The translations under genes were made by a program, and so were the position numbers. A stretch of DNA of 62,161 nucleotides from Sulfurimonas sp. Its GTDB lineage: Bacteria; Campylobacterota; Campylobacteria; Campylobacterales; Sulfurimonadaceae. Under the pieces are notes generated by a model, which had not been told where the DNA came from, did not search any database, and saw only the letters and a list, made by a program, of their open reading frames with translations. The stretch lies in contig JAUZRZ010000070.1 of assembly GCA_030949945.1 (NCBI GenBank), positions 1-62,161 of the forward strand. Direction: 5' to 3'. This document shows, one piece after another, positions 28,052 to 39,228 of the stretch; position 1 is the stretch's first letter; each line of letters starts with the position of its first letter.

Positions 28052-30200
28052 ATGAAAGTAATATAAATGAAGTAGATCCAAAAGCCTGTCCTATCACTGC
28101 AAATCATATAAAGGTAGCACTTGTAGGACAACCAAATGTTGGCAAGAGTATGCTTATCAACTCTGTTTCAAATGCACACTTGCATGTAGGGAATTTTTCA
28201 GGGGTCACAGTAGATAAAACTGAGGTTTTATTTGACTATAAAGATTATAGTTTTACTGTTGTGGATTTACCTGGAACCTATGCTTTTACGGACTATACTA
28301 TAGAAGAGAGAGTGACGCATGATTATCTCTGTGCGGAAGACTATGACATTATTATAAATGTTGTAGACTCAACAAACCTAGAAAAGAACTTGCAACTTAC
28401 TTCTGAACTCTTAACCATGAGTAAAAAAGTGGTTATCGCTTTAAATATGAGTGATGAAGCAGCCAAAGAAAAAATATCAATAAATGCTAAATATATGTCT
28501 GAACTTATAGGTGTTCCTTGTGTAAAAGTCTCTGCTGTAACAAAAGAGGGTATAGGAGAACTGATAGATGCTGTTATCCAAAAACATAATGATGAAAGAA
28601 GTAAACCAAAACTTGTCTTTAGTGAACCAGTAGAAGAGGAGATAGCACAGATAGTATGGTACCTAGATAAACATAGATTTAAGAGTGTAAATACCTATAG
28701 AAATATTGCAATAAATCTTCTCAAAAATAATAAAAGAACATATGAAAAACTGCACGATGAGCCTATCTGGACAGAACTCCAACCAATTTTAATAGAGGCA
28801 AGTAAACATATAGAACTTCATCATGATAGTGATGACATAAAAGAAGCATTTGCTGAGGAGTATGCTGCGTTTAACCGTGGAATAGTTGCTGAGGTTGTCA
28901 AACAAGGGTTTAAACAAGATAAACAGACTATTACTGAAAAAATAGACTCTATTTTAATACATCCTTATTTCGGAATCCCTATTTTTCTTTTCTTTATGTG
29001 GGGGCTTTTTCAGTTAACATTTGAGATAGGTGCTATTCCTATGGAGTATATTGATATGTTTTTTGGATGGTTTGGTGACACTATAGGTGCAACCATATCA
29101 CATGATGACATTCGCTCTCTTATAGTGGATGGACTTATTGCAGGTGTTGGGGCAGTTGTACTTTTTGTTCCAAATATCATTATACTTTTTATAGGTATCG
29201 CTCTCCTTGAGAGTACAGGTTATATGAGCCGTGTTGCCTTTTTACTCGATGGATTTTTTCATAAATTTGGGCTGCATGGACAGAGCTTTATACCACTTGT
29301 TACTGGTTTTGGTTGTTCTATTCCCGCTTATATGAGTGCTAGAATTTTGAAAAATGACAGAGATAGACTACTTACTCTTTTTATCATCGGTTTTATGTCT
29401 TGTGGGGCTAGACTTCCTGTTTATGTCCTTTTGCAGGGGCATTTTTCTCTCCAGAGATGGCAGGAAATATTCTTTTTATTATCTACATTAGTGGGGCACT
29501 TCTAGGACTTGTAGCTGCAAAAGTACTGAAAATGACTGCGTTTAAAGGGGTAGATGAGCCTTTTGTGATGGAGATGCCAAAGTATAGACTCCCATCAGTA
29601 AAACTTATCTGGCATACTGTTTTAACAAAAACTATGATGTATCTCAAAAAAGCAGGAACATATATAGCCGCAGCATCAATGCTAGTATGGTTTTTAAGTA
29701 ATTATCCTCATAATCCTATTTTACAAGAGAGTTATGCTACAAAAATTTCAATGGAAACTACAGAAGATAAAAAAAGAGTACTTCAGTATGAGCTTGATGA
29801 AGCACTACTTGAAGCGAGTTATCTAGGTCGAATAGGGAAATTTTCTGAGCCACTATTTACACCACTCGGTTTTGACTGGAAAATGAGTGTGGCACTTCAA
29901 ACTGGTTTAGCAGCTAAAGAGGTTGTAGTCTCTACTTTAGGTGTTTTATATTCACTCGGTGGAGAGGTTGATGAGGAGAGCAGTTCACTGATGGGTGCCA
30001 TTAGTAAAAATATCTCACTTGCATCAGCTATTGCATTTATAGTGGTAATTATGATTTATCTGCCTTGTTTAGCAGCATCTGTCGTTTTTACACGTGAAGC
30101 AGGGCATATAAAATACTTCTTTTATCTTTTAGCATTTACTTCTATAGCAGCTTATGTAATGGCATTTATGGCATACAATATTGCTCTGTTTTTGACGTAA
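28048..30200 (+). pseudogene. feoB: Ferrous-iron transporter FeoB, frame disrupted
   Basis: Joined, about 717 residues. The N-terminal G domain has GQPNVGKSMLINSV, the SGVTVD switch, DLPGTYAF and NMSD. A helical linker follows, then the membrane part with two Gate regions (including FGCSIPAYMSARIL and the second-half PLGFDWKMSVALQTGLAAKE) carrying conserved cysteines. It pumps Fe2+ into the cell. The frame breaks near 29433, where one missing G turns LLAGAFFSPEMAG into another frame. Everything else is intact, so a sequence error is likely. Confidence 0.93.
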
Positions 30201-30248
30201 CGAGAAGGGGTTAACCAAAACATTAACAAACTTTGTTAAAATCAATAT

Positions 30249-30911
30249 ATGAATAAAATATTAATGATTGAAGATGACTTAGAATTAGCCGAGATACTTA
30301 CAGAGTATCTTGAGCAGTTTGAGTTTGAGGTTATCACTGAAGATGACCCTTTTAAAGCTGTAAGTATATTAAAACTAGAAAAGTTTGACCTTGTTATCCT
30401 TGACTTGACTCTACCAGGTATGGATGGACTAGAAGTGTGTGAAGCTATTCGTGAACGCCAAGATATTCCTATTATTATCTCTTCGGCACGCTCTGATGTA
30501 ACTGATAAGATTAAGGCACTTGAACTAGGAGCTGATGACTATATGCCAAAGCCTTATGACCCAAGGGAACTAGAAGCTCGAATTGGCTCAGTTCTTCGCC
30601 GTTACGAGGCTAAAAGTGAAGAAAAACAAGAGAATAAAAGTGACTTTAAATGTGATAAATCAACAATGGTTATCACTTATAAGGGGCGAAATATCGACCT
30701 TACAAATGCAGAGTTTGGAATTCTCTCATATATGATAAGCAAGCAGGGTTTAGTTGTATCGCGCGAAGATCTTATTCATAATGTAAATGCAATTAATGAA
30801 GACTCTTCTAACAAAAGTATAGATGTTATGGTTGGTCGTATTAGAAATAAACTAGGCGATAAAGCACTTATAGAGTCTGTACGTGGTGTTGGCTATAAAC
30901 TATTAAAATAA
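30249..30911 (+). CDS. OmpR-family response regulator, ArsR (HP0166)-like
   Basis: A 220-residue regulator with a receiver (IEDDLEL, acceptor Asp in VILDLTLPGMDGLEV, Lys in YMPKPYD) and a winged-helix domain ending SVRGVGYKLLK. It resembles the ArsR acid-response regulator of Helicobacter pylori and its relatives. The kinase gene follows 12 bases later. There is no ribosome site; a TAAAAT box at 30237-30242 ends six bases before the ATG, so the mRNA may be leaderless. Confidence 0.85.
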   Translation: MNKILMIEDDLELAEILTEYLEQFEFEVITEDDPFKAVSILKLEKFDLVILDLTLPGMDGLEVCEAIRERQDIPIIISSARSDVTDKIKALELGADDYMPKPYDPRELEARIGSVLRRYEAKSEEKQENKSDFKCDKSTMVITYKGRNIDLTNAEFGILSYMISKQGLVVSREDLIHNVNAINEDSSNKSIDVMVGRIRNKLGDKALIESVRGVGYKLLK

Positions 30912-30923
30912 AGAGATAATTTT

Positions 30924-32198
30924 TTGAAAAAACATGCTGTTTTAATTACTGTACTTTTTGCTTTGAGTGTATCGCTTATAAGCATAAGTGTCATATTTTT
31001 TGAGTTTTACAAACTTAATAAAAAGCAGTATATAGACCATATTTTTACAAAGTATTCGGTGATAACTCAGATTTATCGAGAACACCAACAGAGACATAAT
31101 TCTCAAACAATGCTTGACATTAACCTAGCTGTTTACAAGATGCAGATAGTGAAAAATGAAGAGGAACAAAAAGAGGTTCTAAGCAAAGGAACCCTACTTA
31201 AACGCGAAGGTTTTGAGAGCTTAAGTGCATCTTTGATGTATGATGGAAATAGTTTTTATGCCAAAAACAAGGTCACAAAACTACGAGCAACCATGATTCG
31301 CTACAAAAAGTTTATGTACTTTTACATACAAACAAAAGATGCTGGAATTCTCATAAAAGATGAGCAGTTAACACCCTACAACTATCTCAATATCATGTAT
31401 GCATATAGTACAATTTTTATGATTATTAGCGCATCATTTATTTTAGTACTGCAAAAACTTCGCCCTCTTATTCGTCTTAGACGCAAAATTGCACTTTTTG
31501 GTGATGGGGATATGAAAATATCTTTTAAAACCTCTTCTTGTGATGAGATAGGTTCAGTCTCAAATGAGTTAGAATCTACACGAGAGAAAATAAACTCTAT
31601 TCTAGAATCAAGAACTCTTTTTTTAAGAAATATTATGCATGAGCTAAAAACCCCAATAGCAAAAGGGACTATCGCTACTCAAATGTTAGAGTCTCCAAAA
31701 CAGCGTAAACGTTTCTCAAGTATATTTAATAGACTTGAGGCATTGGTAACGGAATTTGCTCTTATTGAAGAGGTGACAAGTTTAGGCGATAAACGCGACT
31801 TTAGTGAATATAGACTTGTTGATATTATTGATGGGGCTATTGATATGGCTATGGTTGAGAGGGATGTTGTAAGTGTTAAAATAAACACTAATGTAAAACT
31901 TCATGCAAACTATAGACTTTATACTACCGCGATAAAAAATATGATAGATAATGCTATGAAGTACTCTAGTGATGGACGCATTAATATACTCATCCGAGAT
32001 GGAGAACTCTGTTTTGAAAGTAAGGGAGAGTGTTTATCTCAGCCTTTGAGTTATTATATAGAGCCCTTTACCAAAGAAAATCCCTCTAAAAATAGTTTTG
32101 GTTTGGGACTTTATCTTGTTGATTCTATTTTAAAAGCACATGGACAGGTTCTAGCACATGAGTATGAAAATGGAGTAAACCGTTTTATATTCGCATAA
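30924..32198 (+). CDS. Sensor histidine kinase, ArsS-like
   Basis: A 424-residue kinase starting at TTG: one membrane helix (about 5-25), a periplasmic domain of about 130 residues, a second helix (about 155-175), HAMP, and the HisKA signature FLRNIMHELKTPIAKG typical of ArsS kinases. The HATPase part has NMIDNAMKYSS and GLGLYLVDSIL, but the G1 box is weak. It partners with the regulator at 30249. In H. pylori the ArsS protein senses acid through periplasmic histidines; the signal here is not known. Confidence 0.85.
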   Translation: MKKHAVLITVLFALSVSLISISVIFFEFYKLNKKQYIDHIFTKYSVITQIYREHQQRHNSQTMLDINLAVYKMQIVKNEEEQKEVLSKGTLLKREGFESLSASLMYDGNSFYAKNKVTKLRATMIRYKKFMYFYIQTKDAGILIKDEQLTPYNYLNIMYAYSTIFMIISASFILVLQKLRPLIRLRRKIALFGDGDMKISFKTSSCDEIGSVSNELESTREKINSILESRTLFLRNIMHELKTPIAKGTIATQMLESPKQRKRFSSIFNRLEALVTEFALIEEVTSLGDKRDFSEYRLVDIIDGAIDMAMVERDVVSVKINTNVKLHANYRLYTTAIKNMIDNAMKYSSDGRINILIRDGELCFESKGECLSQPLSYYIEPFTKENPSKNSFGLGLYLVDSILKAHGQVLAHEYENGVNRFIFA

Positions 32199-32221
32199 GC
32201 TTGTGCGTGTAAACTATTATA

Positions 32222-33625
32222 ATGAATAAATATATATATCTAATTTTAGTAAGTTTTTTGGCAGCCATATTTTTTATGTTTGGATGGTTTAGCCATTCAT
32301 CATATCTTCCAGCTAAAAAAATAGAAAAACAATCTAGTTTAACAAAGATAAAAAGAAAAAAAGCACTCAATGTAGTTCTTCTTAACTCCCCCTCTACTTA
32401 TTATATAGGAGTGGATGGTCCAACAGGATTTGAGTATGATTTACTAAAAGCGTATTCAGAGCATTTAGGTGTAAAACTAAACATTACTCCTGCACATACA
32501 ATTAGCGAAGCTATAGAGTTGAGTAAAAATCCAGATATTGATATTACCTCTGCCTCTTTAACAAAAACACAAAAACGCAGTGATGGCTTTAATTTTGGTC
32601 CATCTTACTTTGAGGTACAAGAACAAGTAATCTGCCATAGAGGAATGCACAAGACAAATAAGTTTCCTCATGATGTAGAAGATTTAGCTGGTCTAAAAAT
32701 AATGGTAGGGAAAAATACAAGTTATGCAGAGACTATAAACTCCTTACAAAACGATGGATTTGACATAAATGCAAGCTTTACTTCGGAGCTGTCAACTGAA
32801 GAACTCTTAAAAAAAGTATCTAAGCATGAGATAGACTGTACTATTGCCGACTCAAATATTTATGCTTTAAATCTACGTTATTTCCCAGAAATAAGAATGG
32901 CATTTTCAATAAGTGGTAGAGAGCAACTCTCTTGGCTACTCAAAAAAGATTCTTCAGAGCTAAAAGCAGATATGTACTCTTGGCTCAACACTTTTAACCA
33001 ACAGGGTAAAATGATGCAACTAAAAGATCACTACTACTCTTATGTACTCTTTTTTGACTACTATAATACAAAAATGTTTTATAAACGCATGAAAAGCCGT
33101 TTGCCAAAATACACAAAGATTTTTCAAGAAGCAGCAACTCGTTTTGGTATTCCATGGACTCTTTTAGCGAGTATTTCATATCAAGAGTCACACTGGAATC
33201 CAAAAGCAAAAAGTTTTACAGGTGTGCGTGGGCTTATGATGCTGACAAAAAATACTGCAAAACTTTTAGGGGTCAAAAATCGACTCGACCCAAAACAGAG
33301 TATTGTCGGTGGAACAAGACATATAAAGCAGATGTTAAAGTTTGTGCCTAAAGAGGTTAGCGGTGAAAATCGTTTAAAATTTGCACTTGCTGCTTACAAC
33401 ATAGGGTTAGGACATATTCGTGATGCACAGCGTTTAGCACGAGAGATTGGACTAAATGAAAATGTTTGGAGTGATTTAAAAATAGTCCTTCCTCTGCTTT
33501 CACAAAAAAAATTCTATAGGGATTTAAAGTATGGTTATGCAAGAGGAGAGGAGCCTGTAAAATATGTAGAGTCTATATATAATTACAGGGACATTTTAGA
33601 AAATAACAACAATAAGCTATTATAA
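32222..33625 (+). CDS. mltF: MltF-like lytic transglycosylase with a solute-binding domain
   Basis: A 467-residue exported protein: one N-terminal membrane helix ([17 protein letters not shown]), a bacterial extracellular solute-binding family 3 domain (about 48-275; [19 protein letters not shown]- and [10 protein letters not shown] segments), and a C-terminal SLT lysozyme-like domain (about 300-440) with the catalytic Glu in [15 protein letters not shown] followed by GVRGLMMLT. It cuts the glycan strands of peptidoglycan to leave anhydromuropeptides. The C-terminus overlaps the stop of the convergent rsfS by six bases. Confidence 0.9.
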   Translation: MNKYIYLILVSFLAAIFFMFGWFSHSSYLPAKKIEKQSSLTKIKRKKALNVVLLNSPSTYYIGVDGPTGFEYDLLKAYSEHLGVKLNITPAHTISEAIELSKNPDIDITSASLTKTQKRSDGFNFGPSYFEVQEQVICHRGMHKTNKFPHDVEDLAGLKIMVGKNTSYAETINSLQNDGFDINASFTSELSTEELLKKVSKHEIDCTIADSNIYALNLRYFPEIRMAFSISGREQLSWLLKKDSSELKADMYSWLNTFNQQGKMMQLKDHYYSYVLFFDYYNTKMFYKRMKSRLPKYTKIFQEAATRFGIPWTLLASISYQESHWNPKAKSFTGVRGLMMLTKNTAKLLGVKNRLDPKQSIVGGTRHIKQMLKFVPKEVSGENRLKFALAAYNIGLGHIRDAQRLAREIGLNENVWSDLKIVLPLLSQKKFYRDLKYGYARGEEPVKYVESIYNYRDILENNNNKLL

Positions 33626-33949
33626 AGAAGTAGGTTCTTGTCCAAGCTCGCTTAAAAATGTTTCCATATCGTATTTTACTCTATATTCAGGTGTCATGAT
33701 ATGAATAAGTACATCGCCTAAGTCTATTACAACCCAGTCACCACTCTCATCTACATTGTTAAAATTTTCAGCAGGTTTAAGCCCCTTTTTTAGGTGATCA
33801 AGGAGTGCAGTTGTATGTTTTGGTCCAAGTGATGAGGCGATGATCGCATAGTCAACAAAGTAATTTTTGTCACGAAGATCAAAAACTTCTATGGATTCAG
33901 CTTTATTTGTATCAAGTACATCTGTGATTGTTTCTATTCTATTTTTCAT
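33620..33949 (-). CDS. rsfS: Ribosomal silencing factor RsfS
   Basis: A 109-residue protein of the RsfS/Iojap family: [20 protein letters not shown], the [16 protein letters not shown] core and a C-terminal [10 protein letters not shown]. It binds uL14 and keeps the ribosomal subunits apart when nutrients are low. Its start lies inside the last codons of nadD (11-base overlap), a usual pairing. Confidence 0.95.
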   Translation of the reverse strand: MKNRIETITDVLDTNKAESIEVFDLRDKNYFVDYAIIASSLGPKHTTALLDHLKKGLKPAENFNNVDESGDWVVIDLGDVLIHIMTPEYRVKYDMETFLSELGQEPTSL

Positions 33950-34481
33950 TTTTTTCCTTATAATAGTTCATTATTTCTTCTGCGTTTATAGTGCAGAGGC
34001 TCTCTTTATTCATTGTTTTTCGTAGAGTAGTAGATGAGATATTTTGCTCTACTTTGAGTTGTATAAACTCTTGTGGTACATAAATCTCATCTCGCGAGGC
34101 CACAATAAAAGTGACCATCTCCACTAACTTGTCAAACTTATACCATTTTTTCAAATCTTTTAAATTATCAGCACCTATAACTACATAAACTTTATCATAG
34201 CTCTCTAAGAGATATTCTACAGTCGTAATAGTTGGAACTTTTTCATTTTTATCAACTTCAAAAGAGTCAACAAAGACATTTTTATAAGTAGAAAAAATCT
34301 CTTTTAGCCACTTTAAACGTCTCTTTGCAGGTGCAAAAGAGGAGGATTTAAAGGGGTTAAGAAAAGTTGGCATGATATGAATTTTATCAATTTCACTCAA
34401 GGTACAAAGTGCTTTGACAACAGCTTCATGACCGAGGTGAGGAGGGTCAAAACTACCCCCGAAAAGTGCTACTGTTTTCAT
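33939..34481 (-). CDS. nadD: Nicotinate-nucleotide adenylyltransferase
   Basis: A 180-residue enzyme that makes deamido-NAD from nicotinate mononucleotide and ATP. It has the nucleotidyltransferase start ALFGGSFDPPHLGHEAVV with the H-x-G-H motif, VVIGADNLKDLKKWYK and the C-terminal ISSTTLRK signature. It is transcribed away from gap, with the starts 62 bases apart, and leads into rsfS. Confidence 0.95.
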   Translation of the reverse strand: MKTVALFGGSFDPPHLGHEAVVKALCTLSEIDKIHIMPTFLNPFKSSSFAPAKRRLKWLKEIFSTYKNVFVDSFEVDKNEKVPTITTVEYLLESYDKVYVVIGADNLKDLKKWYKFDKLVEMVTFIVASRDEIYVPQEFIQLKVEQNISSTTLRKTMNKESLCTINAEEIMNYYKEKNEK

Positions 34482-34543
34482 TTAATACGAATTATAGCTA
34501 AAAGTAGATAAAATAAGCCAATTAAAAAATTATAGGAACTGTA

Positions 34544-35545
34544 ATGGCATTAAAAATAGCAATTAATGGGTTTGGTAGAATTGGTCGTTGTGTTGCTCGT
34601 ATAGCAGCGAATAGAGATGATGTAGAAATTGTAGCGATTAATGATATGGCAAGTATGGATATGATGCTTTACCTACTTAAAAACGATTCTGTTCATGGTA
34701 CATTTAAAAGTGAAGTTGTACAAATTGATGAGGAATATATTACGATTGATGGTCATAAAATAAGAGTATTTTCAGACCGTGATCCAAAAAATCTTAAATT
34801 TGCTGATTGTGGTGCTGATATGGTTTTAGAGTGTACAGGTGTTTTTTTAACACAAGAGTCTGCGCAAGTACATATTGATAATGGTGTCGAGAAAGTTCTT
34901 TTTTCGGCTCCTTCTAAAGATACAGAGACAGATACTTTTGTTATGGGTGTAAACCATGAACTCTATGCTGGTCAAAAGATAGTATCAAATGCAAGTTGTA
35001 CTACAAACTGCCTCGGTCCTGTAGCAAAAGTTCTTGATGATGCCTTTGGGATTGAAAAAGGTCTTATGACAACTATTCACTCTTATACAAATGATCAAAA
35101 TATTTTAGATGTTAAACACTCAAAAGATAAACGCCGTGCTCGTGCAGGTGCTATAAATATGATACCAACAACTACAGGTGCAGCAAAAGCTATAAGTCTT
35201 GTTATGCCACAACTTAAAGGTCGTCTTCATGGTCAGTCGGTTCGTGTTCCAACACCAGATGTTTCTATGGTTGATTTAAATGTTGTTGTTAAACGTAACA
35301 CTACAAAAGAAGAAGTAACAGCAGTTTTTAACAAAGCAGCCGATACAAATCTTAAAGGTCTTTTACTTATGGATAAAGAGATGAGAGTCTCTCAAGACTT
35401 TGTAGGATGTGAATATAGCTCTATAGTTGCAGAAGATTTAACACAGGTTATCGGTGGTGATATGGTTAAAATCATGGCTTGGTATGACAACGAGTGGGGT
35501 TATTCTATGCGTTTAGTAGATATGGCTCTACACATATCTAAATAG
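34544..35545 (+). CDS. gap: Glyceraldehyde-3-phosphate dehydrogenase
   Basis: A 333-residue glycolytic/gluconeogenic enzyme. NAD-binding [15 protein letters not shown] at the start, the catalytic Cys in [15 protein letters not shown] (about residue 154), and [11 protein letters not shown] near the end. AGGAACT precedes the ATG. It heads the gap-pgk-tpiA run, ten bases before pgk. Confidence 0.97.
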   Translation: MALKIAINGFGRIGRCVARIAANRDDVEIVAINDMASMDMMLYLLKNDSVHGTFKSEVVQIDEEYITIDGHKIRVFSDRDPKNLKFADCGADMVLECTGVFLTQESAQVHIDNGVEKVLFSAPSKDTETDTFVMGVNHELYAGQKIVSNASCTTNCLGPVAKVLDDAFGIEKGLMTTIHSYTNDQNILDVKHSKDKRRARAGAINMIPTTTGAAKAISLVMPQLKGRLHGQSVRVPTPDVSMVDLNVVVKRNTTKEEVTAVFNKAADTNLKGLLLMDKEMRVSQDFVGCEYSSIVAEDLTQVIGGDMVKIMAWYDNEWGYSMRLVDMALHISK

Positions 35546-35555
35546 GACAAAAAGA

Positions 35556-36754
35556 TTGGAATTATTAAATATAAAAAATTTAGACTTAGCAAACAAAAAA
35601 GTATTTATCAGATGTGATTTTAATGTTCCGATGGATGAGTTTGGAAATATTTCTGATGAGAGACGTATCCGATCAGCTCTTGCTACAATTAACTACTGTC
35701 TCGATCAAGACTGCTCTATCATTTTAGCATCTCACTTGGGTCGTCCAAAGGGTGAGGTAAATGAAAAGTATTCTTTAGCACCTATAGCAAGGCGTCTGCA
35801 CCATCTACTAAAACATAAAGTTATTTTAGCTTCAGATGTAGTTGGTCCTGATGCAATGCAAAAGATAAAAGATATGAAGTGTTGTGATATTATCCTTTTA
35901 GAAAACCTCCGTTACGAAACAGGGGAGACTACAAATGATGTAGAACTGTCAAAAAAATTGGCAGATATGGCAGATATTTATATAAATGATGCCTTTGGTG
36001 TAAGTCATCGTGCACATGCTTCAGTTGAAGGTGTCACACACTTTTTGATACTAAGCATAAGGCAGCAGGGTTTTTACTTGAACGCGAGATAAAATTCTTT
36101 GGTAAACTTATAAACAATCCAGTACGTCCTTTTGCAGCAATAGTTGGGGGAAGTAAGGTTTCAGGAAAACTAGAAGCTCTGAAAAATCTTCTTCCTAAGG
36201 TAGATAAAATTTTTATCGGTGGAGGAATGGCTTTTACATTTTTAAAACAGATGGGTTATTCTATTGGAACATCTTTGGTTGAAGATGACCTTTTAGAAGA
36301 TGCTCAAGCTGTAATGGATGAAGCAAAAAAACTAGGTGTGAAGTTTTATCTTCCTGTAGATGTTGTTGCTGCTGATAGTTTTAGTGAAGACGCCATTAGT
36401 AAAATAGTAACAGCCCAAGAGATACCAAACAACTGGATGGGTCTTGACATCGGGCCTGCGAGTGTACGACTCTACCGTGAAGGTTTAGCAGATGTACAAA
36501 CTGTTTTATGGAATGGACCTATGGGTGTTTACGAGATGGAAAAATTTGCACGGGGGAGTTCAAAAATAGCGCATTTTGTAGCAGACTCTTATGCAACTAC
36601 TGTTGTCGGTGGTGGAGATACTGCTGACTTAGTGCAACGCATAGGACTTGATGATGAGATGAGTTTTATCTCTACTGGTGGTGGAGCTTCACTAGAACTA
36701 CTAGAGGGAAAAATCCTCCCAGGTGTGGCACAACTCATAATCAAAGAGGACTAA
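35556..36754 (+). pseudogene. pgk: Phosphoglycerate kinase, frame disrupted
   Basis: Joined, about 400 residues, of normal length. It starts at TTG with [12 protein letters not shown], then [35 protein letters not shown] and, at the end, GGGDTADLV and [14 protein letters not shown]. It transfers phosphate between 1,3-bisphosphoglycerate and ADP. The frame is lost at a T run (36042-36046): one more T restores [18 protein letters not shown] broken pgk is hardly compatible with life as a single copy, so this is one of the clearest cases of a sequence error in the window. Confidence 0.95.
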
Positions 36755-36758
36755 AAAG

Positions 36759-37469
36759 ATGATAATCGCAGCAAACTTAAAAACAAACCTTACTCGCAAA
36801 GAGACAAATGAGTACTTAAAAGAGATAGAAAGTTTTGTTACATCTAAAAATCTTACTCAAGAAGTATTAGTTTTCCCTGCGATGAGTAGCCTTGACCATA
36901 ATGATACGTCGATTATAGTAGGAGCACAAAATGCCTATGCTACAAGAGATGGTGCGTTTACAGGTGAAATAGGACTAGTTCATTTAGAAGAATTTGCTAT
37001 TAAAACAGTTCTCATCGGACACTCTGAGAGACGCCATATCTTAGGTGAAACTCAAGAAGAACTAGTAAAAAAGTTTAACTACTATAAAGAGTTAGGTTTT
37101 AAAATAGTCTATTGTGTAGGTGAACCTTTAGATAAACGCGAAGCTGGTAAGAGTGAGATGATGGAGTACATCACATCTCAGTATGCTGGAATAGACACAG
37201 AGTATGAAAATCTTATCATCGCTTATGAGCCTGTATGGGCGATAGGGACAGGGCTAACACCAAGCTTAGAAGATATAGAAGATATACATACAGCATTAAA
37301 GGCAAAATCAACAGCACCGATACTTTATGGTGGTAGTGTTAAAGTGACAAATGCTAAAGAGGTTCTTGCTTTGAAAAATGTAGATGGTATTTTAGTAGGA
37401 AGTGCAGCACTTTATGGCGAGCATTTTTGCTCTATGATAGCATTTGCACAGGAACTAGAAGTACAATAG
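36759..37469 (+). CDS. tpiA: Triosephosphate isomerase
   Basis: A 236-residue enzyme that interconverts dihydroxyacetone phosphate and glyceraldehyde 3-phosphate. Visible are AANLKTN at the start (substrate Asn/Lys), the catalytic His in VLIGHSERRH, the catalytic Glu in IIAYEPVWAIGTG, and LYGGSV. It begins four bases after pgk and is the last gene of the run. In many relatives fabI follows; here a convergent lipoprotein gene does. Confidence 0.97.
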   Translation: MIIAANLKTNLTRKETNEYLKEIESFVTSKNLTQEVLVFPAMSSLDHNDTSIIVGAQNAYATRDGAFTGEIGLVHLEEFAIKTVLIGHSERRHILGETQEELVKKFNYYKELGFKIVYCVGEPLDKREAGKSEMMEYITSQYAGIDTEYENLIIAYEPVWAIGTGLTPSLEDIEDIHTALKAKSTAPILYGGSVKVTNAKEVLALKNVDGILVGSAALYGEHFCSMIAFAQELEVQ

Positions 37470-37471
37470 TC

Positions 37472-37835
37472 CTATTCCCCTATAACAGGCATACTTTGAA
37501 GTTTAGATACATTTGACCTACTTTTATTAGCATCTGCCTTACCTGAGTAAACTTCTACCTTATCTACATACTCTTGAAGAGTAAAAGGATGATTTTCCTT
37601 CTCTGGGTATTTCTCTTTTATCTCTTTATCTTCAAGTACTTTTTCCTTCCATTCATTTTTCAAAAAACTATCTGTAGCATTTTGCATATAGTAAGAGTTT
37701 TTCTTTTTTGCATTTGATTTACTGATAGAATTAAGAGCTTTATTCTCTGAAGGAGTTTGAAGAGTTTGTGTACTACATCCGATTAAAGTCAAAGAAGCTA
37801 AAGTTATTACAATTTTATTAATGGTGTTGTTTCAT
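37472..37835 (-). CDS. Small lipoprotein of unknown function, start region frameshifted
   Basis: About 120 residues. The lipobox is LTLIGCSTQ. In the frame of this box the sequence runs back as INKIVITLASLTLIGC with no ATG; the ATG at 37835 (M-K-Q) joins it if one base near 37825-37830 is removed, giving a complete lipoprotein signal. The mature part is highly charged and lysine-rich (AKKKNSYYMQNATDSFL, EKYPEKENHPFTLQEYVDKV) with helices. It should be anchored in the envelope. No family recognised. Its stop lies two bases past the tpiA stop, tail to tail. Confidence 0.55.
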
Positions 37836-37902
37836 GCGGTAATTATAGCCAATATATTGATGAATTAGTTGTTTTTAATTATAGATTAAGGGTGAGTTGT
37901 GT

Positions 37903-37908
37903 TATACT
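37903..37908 (+). promoter_or_regulatory. -10 box for the porin gene
   Basis: TATACT, 35 bases before the porin start, with AAGGAG later at about 37931-37936 as ribosome site. The short leader and the strong ribosome site suit a highly expressed porin. Confidence 0.45.
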
Positions 37909-37942
37909 GCATCTGAAATTTGTAAAAGAATAAGGAGAATAT

Positions 37943-39160
37943 ATGAAAATTACAAAAATGAGTTTAGTTGCTGCACTACTAATTGGTTCAAGTGCATTTG
38001 CTATTGAAAACACAAAAGTTACTGGTGATGCGAATCTTTATTATACAACATCAGATGCAAGTAATGGTAATTTACTTGAGTCAGGAAGTTCTGTTGCTGA
38101 TGTTGCTGTAAATTTAAATCTTACGACAGATGTGTTAAAAACTGACTCTGTTGCAGTGAGTGCTGGTCTTGGTTATACTCTAGTTACAACTCTTGGTCTT
38201 GAGGGTCAAATGGTTGATAATGTATGGAGTGGTGCACATGATAGTAATACTACTAAAGATGCATCTTGGATGAATGAAGCTTGGTTTGCTGCTACATCTG
38301 CTAAAACAACTGTAAAAATTGGTCGTATGGAACTAGATACTCCATTAGCATTTACTGAAACGTGGGGAGCAGAAAAAAATACTTTTGATGCAGCTGTAGT
38401 TATTAATCAGGATATTCCAGATACAACTTTAGTTGGTGCATATATCGGTAGAGGAAATGGTAATACTGTAGATGATACAGATGTTGCTGCAGGAATTGTA
38501 GCTAATAATGGTGATTTTTCAAGTTATGGTACTATAGGTGATTTAAATACGACTGGTAAAGGTGCATATGCAGTTGGTGCTGTAAATAACTCTTGGAAAC
38601 CATTAAGTGTTCAAGCTTGGTACTATGATATCGTTGCTATTGCACAAGCTTCTTGGTTACAAGCTGATTTATCTATGGATGGCATTATTGCCGGTGGACA
38701 GTATACTTCACTTAGTTTAAAAGATACTCAAGCTACAGCTCTTATGGTTGGATATGAAGCAAAGGATCTTTTGACTGCTACAATCTCTTACTCATATGTA
38801 AGTGTTAATGGTAGTGCTGCTTTTAATACGGCGACTGTAGGTGGATATGCTGCACAGTCTAAGCTTTATACTGAAGCATGGTGGAACTATGGTTTTGTAA
38901 CACAAGCTGGTGCAAGTACAATTCATGCGAGTGTTGAAGGTGATGTAGCCGATGTTACACTAGCTGGATATTACACATATGTAGATCAGCCTGTTGCTCA
39001 AGGAAACGGTGACTTTACAGAGTTTACTGTAACTGCAAGTAAATCATATGGTCCAGTTGATGTAACTTTAGCTTATATTAATGCTACTGTTGAAGATAAT
39101 ATCCCTGCAACTGAGGATAATTCAAATACTCTTCAAGTATACCTTACTGCAAACTTCTAG
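37943..39160 (+). CDS. Major porin, Campylobacterota Opr type
   Basis: A 405-residue outer-membrane protein: signal peptide MKITKMSLVAALLIGSSAFA, then about 16-18 beta strands rich in Gly, Ala, Thr and aromatic residues, ending LQVYLTANF with terminal Phe. Features such as VKIGRMELDTPLAFTETWG, with a conserved Trp-rich neighbourhood, are those of the Opr-type porins of Sulfurimonas and Arcobacter. It lets small solutes pass the outer membrane. Codon use is very uniform, as for abundant proteins. A strong terminator follows at once. Confidence 0.85.
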   Translation: MKITKMSLVAALLIGSSAFAIENTKVTGDANLYYTTSDASNGNLLESGSSVADVAVNLNLTTDVLKTDSVAVSAGLGYTLVTTLGLEGQMVDNVWSGAHDSNTTKDASWMNEAWFAATSAKTTVKIGRMELDTPLAFTETWGAEKNTFDAAVVINQDIPDTTLVGAYIGRGNGNTVDDTDVAAGIVANNGDFSSYGTIGDLNTTGKGAYAVGAVNNSWKPLSVQAWYYDIVAIAQASWLQADLSMDGIIAGGQYTSLSLKDTQATALMVGYEAKDLLTATISYSYVSVNGSAAFNTATVGGYAAQSKLYTEAWWNYGFVTQAGASTIHASVEGDVADVTLAGYYTYVDQPVAQGNGDFTEFTVTASKSYGPVDVTLAYINATVEDNIPATEDNSNTLQVYLTANF

Positions 39161-39179
39161 TCTTAGACTACAAGTTTTT

Positions 39180-39206
39180 TAACTCCCTCTTGGGAGTTAT
39201 CTTTTT
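39180..39206 (+). terminator. Rho-independent terminator of the porin gene
   Basis: An 8-bp stem (TAACTCCC / GGGAGTTA) with a TCTT loop followed by TCTTTTTAT, 20 bases past the porin stop. Confidence 0.8.
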
Positions 39207-39216
39207 ATAACTATGA

Positions 39217-39222
39217 TATAAT
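39217..39222 (+). promoter_or_regulatory. -10 box for the DppB-like gene, possibly leaderless
   Basis: TATAAT in CTATGATATAATTC, ending six bases before the ATG at 39229, so transcription would start at about the A of the start codon. It comes directly after the porin terminator. Confidence 0.5.
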
Positions 39223-39228
39223 TCTTTT

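Noticed and set aside
36042..36046. Phase variation in pgk
   Set aside because: A run of five T is too short for useful slippage and the gene is needed for central metabolism.
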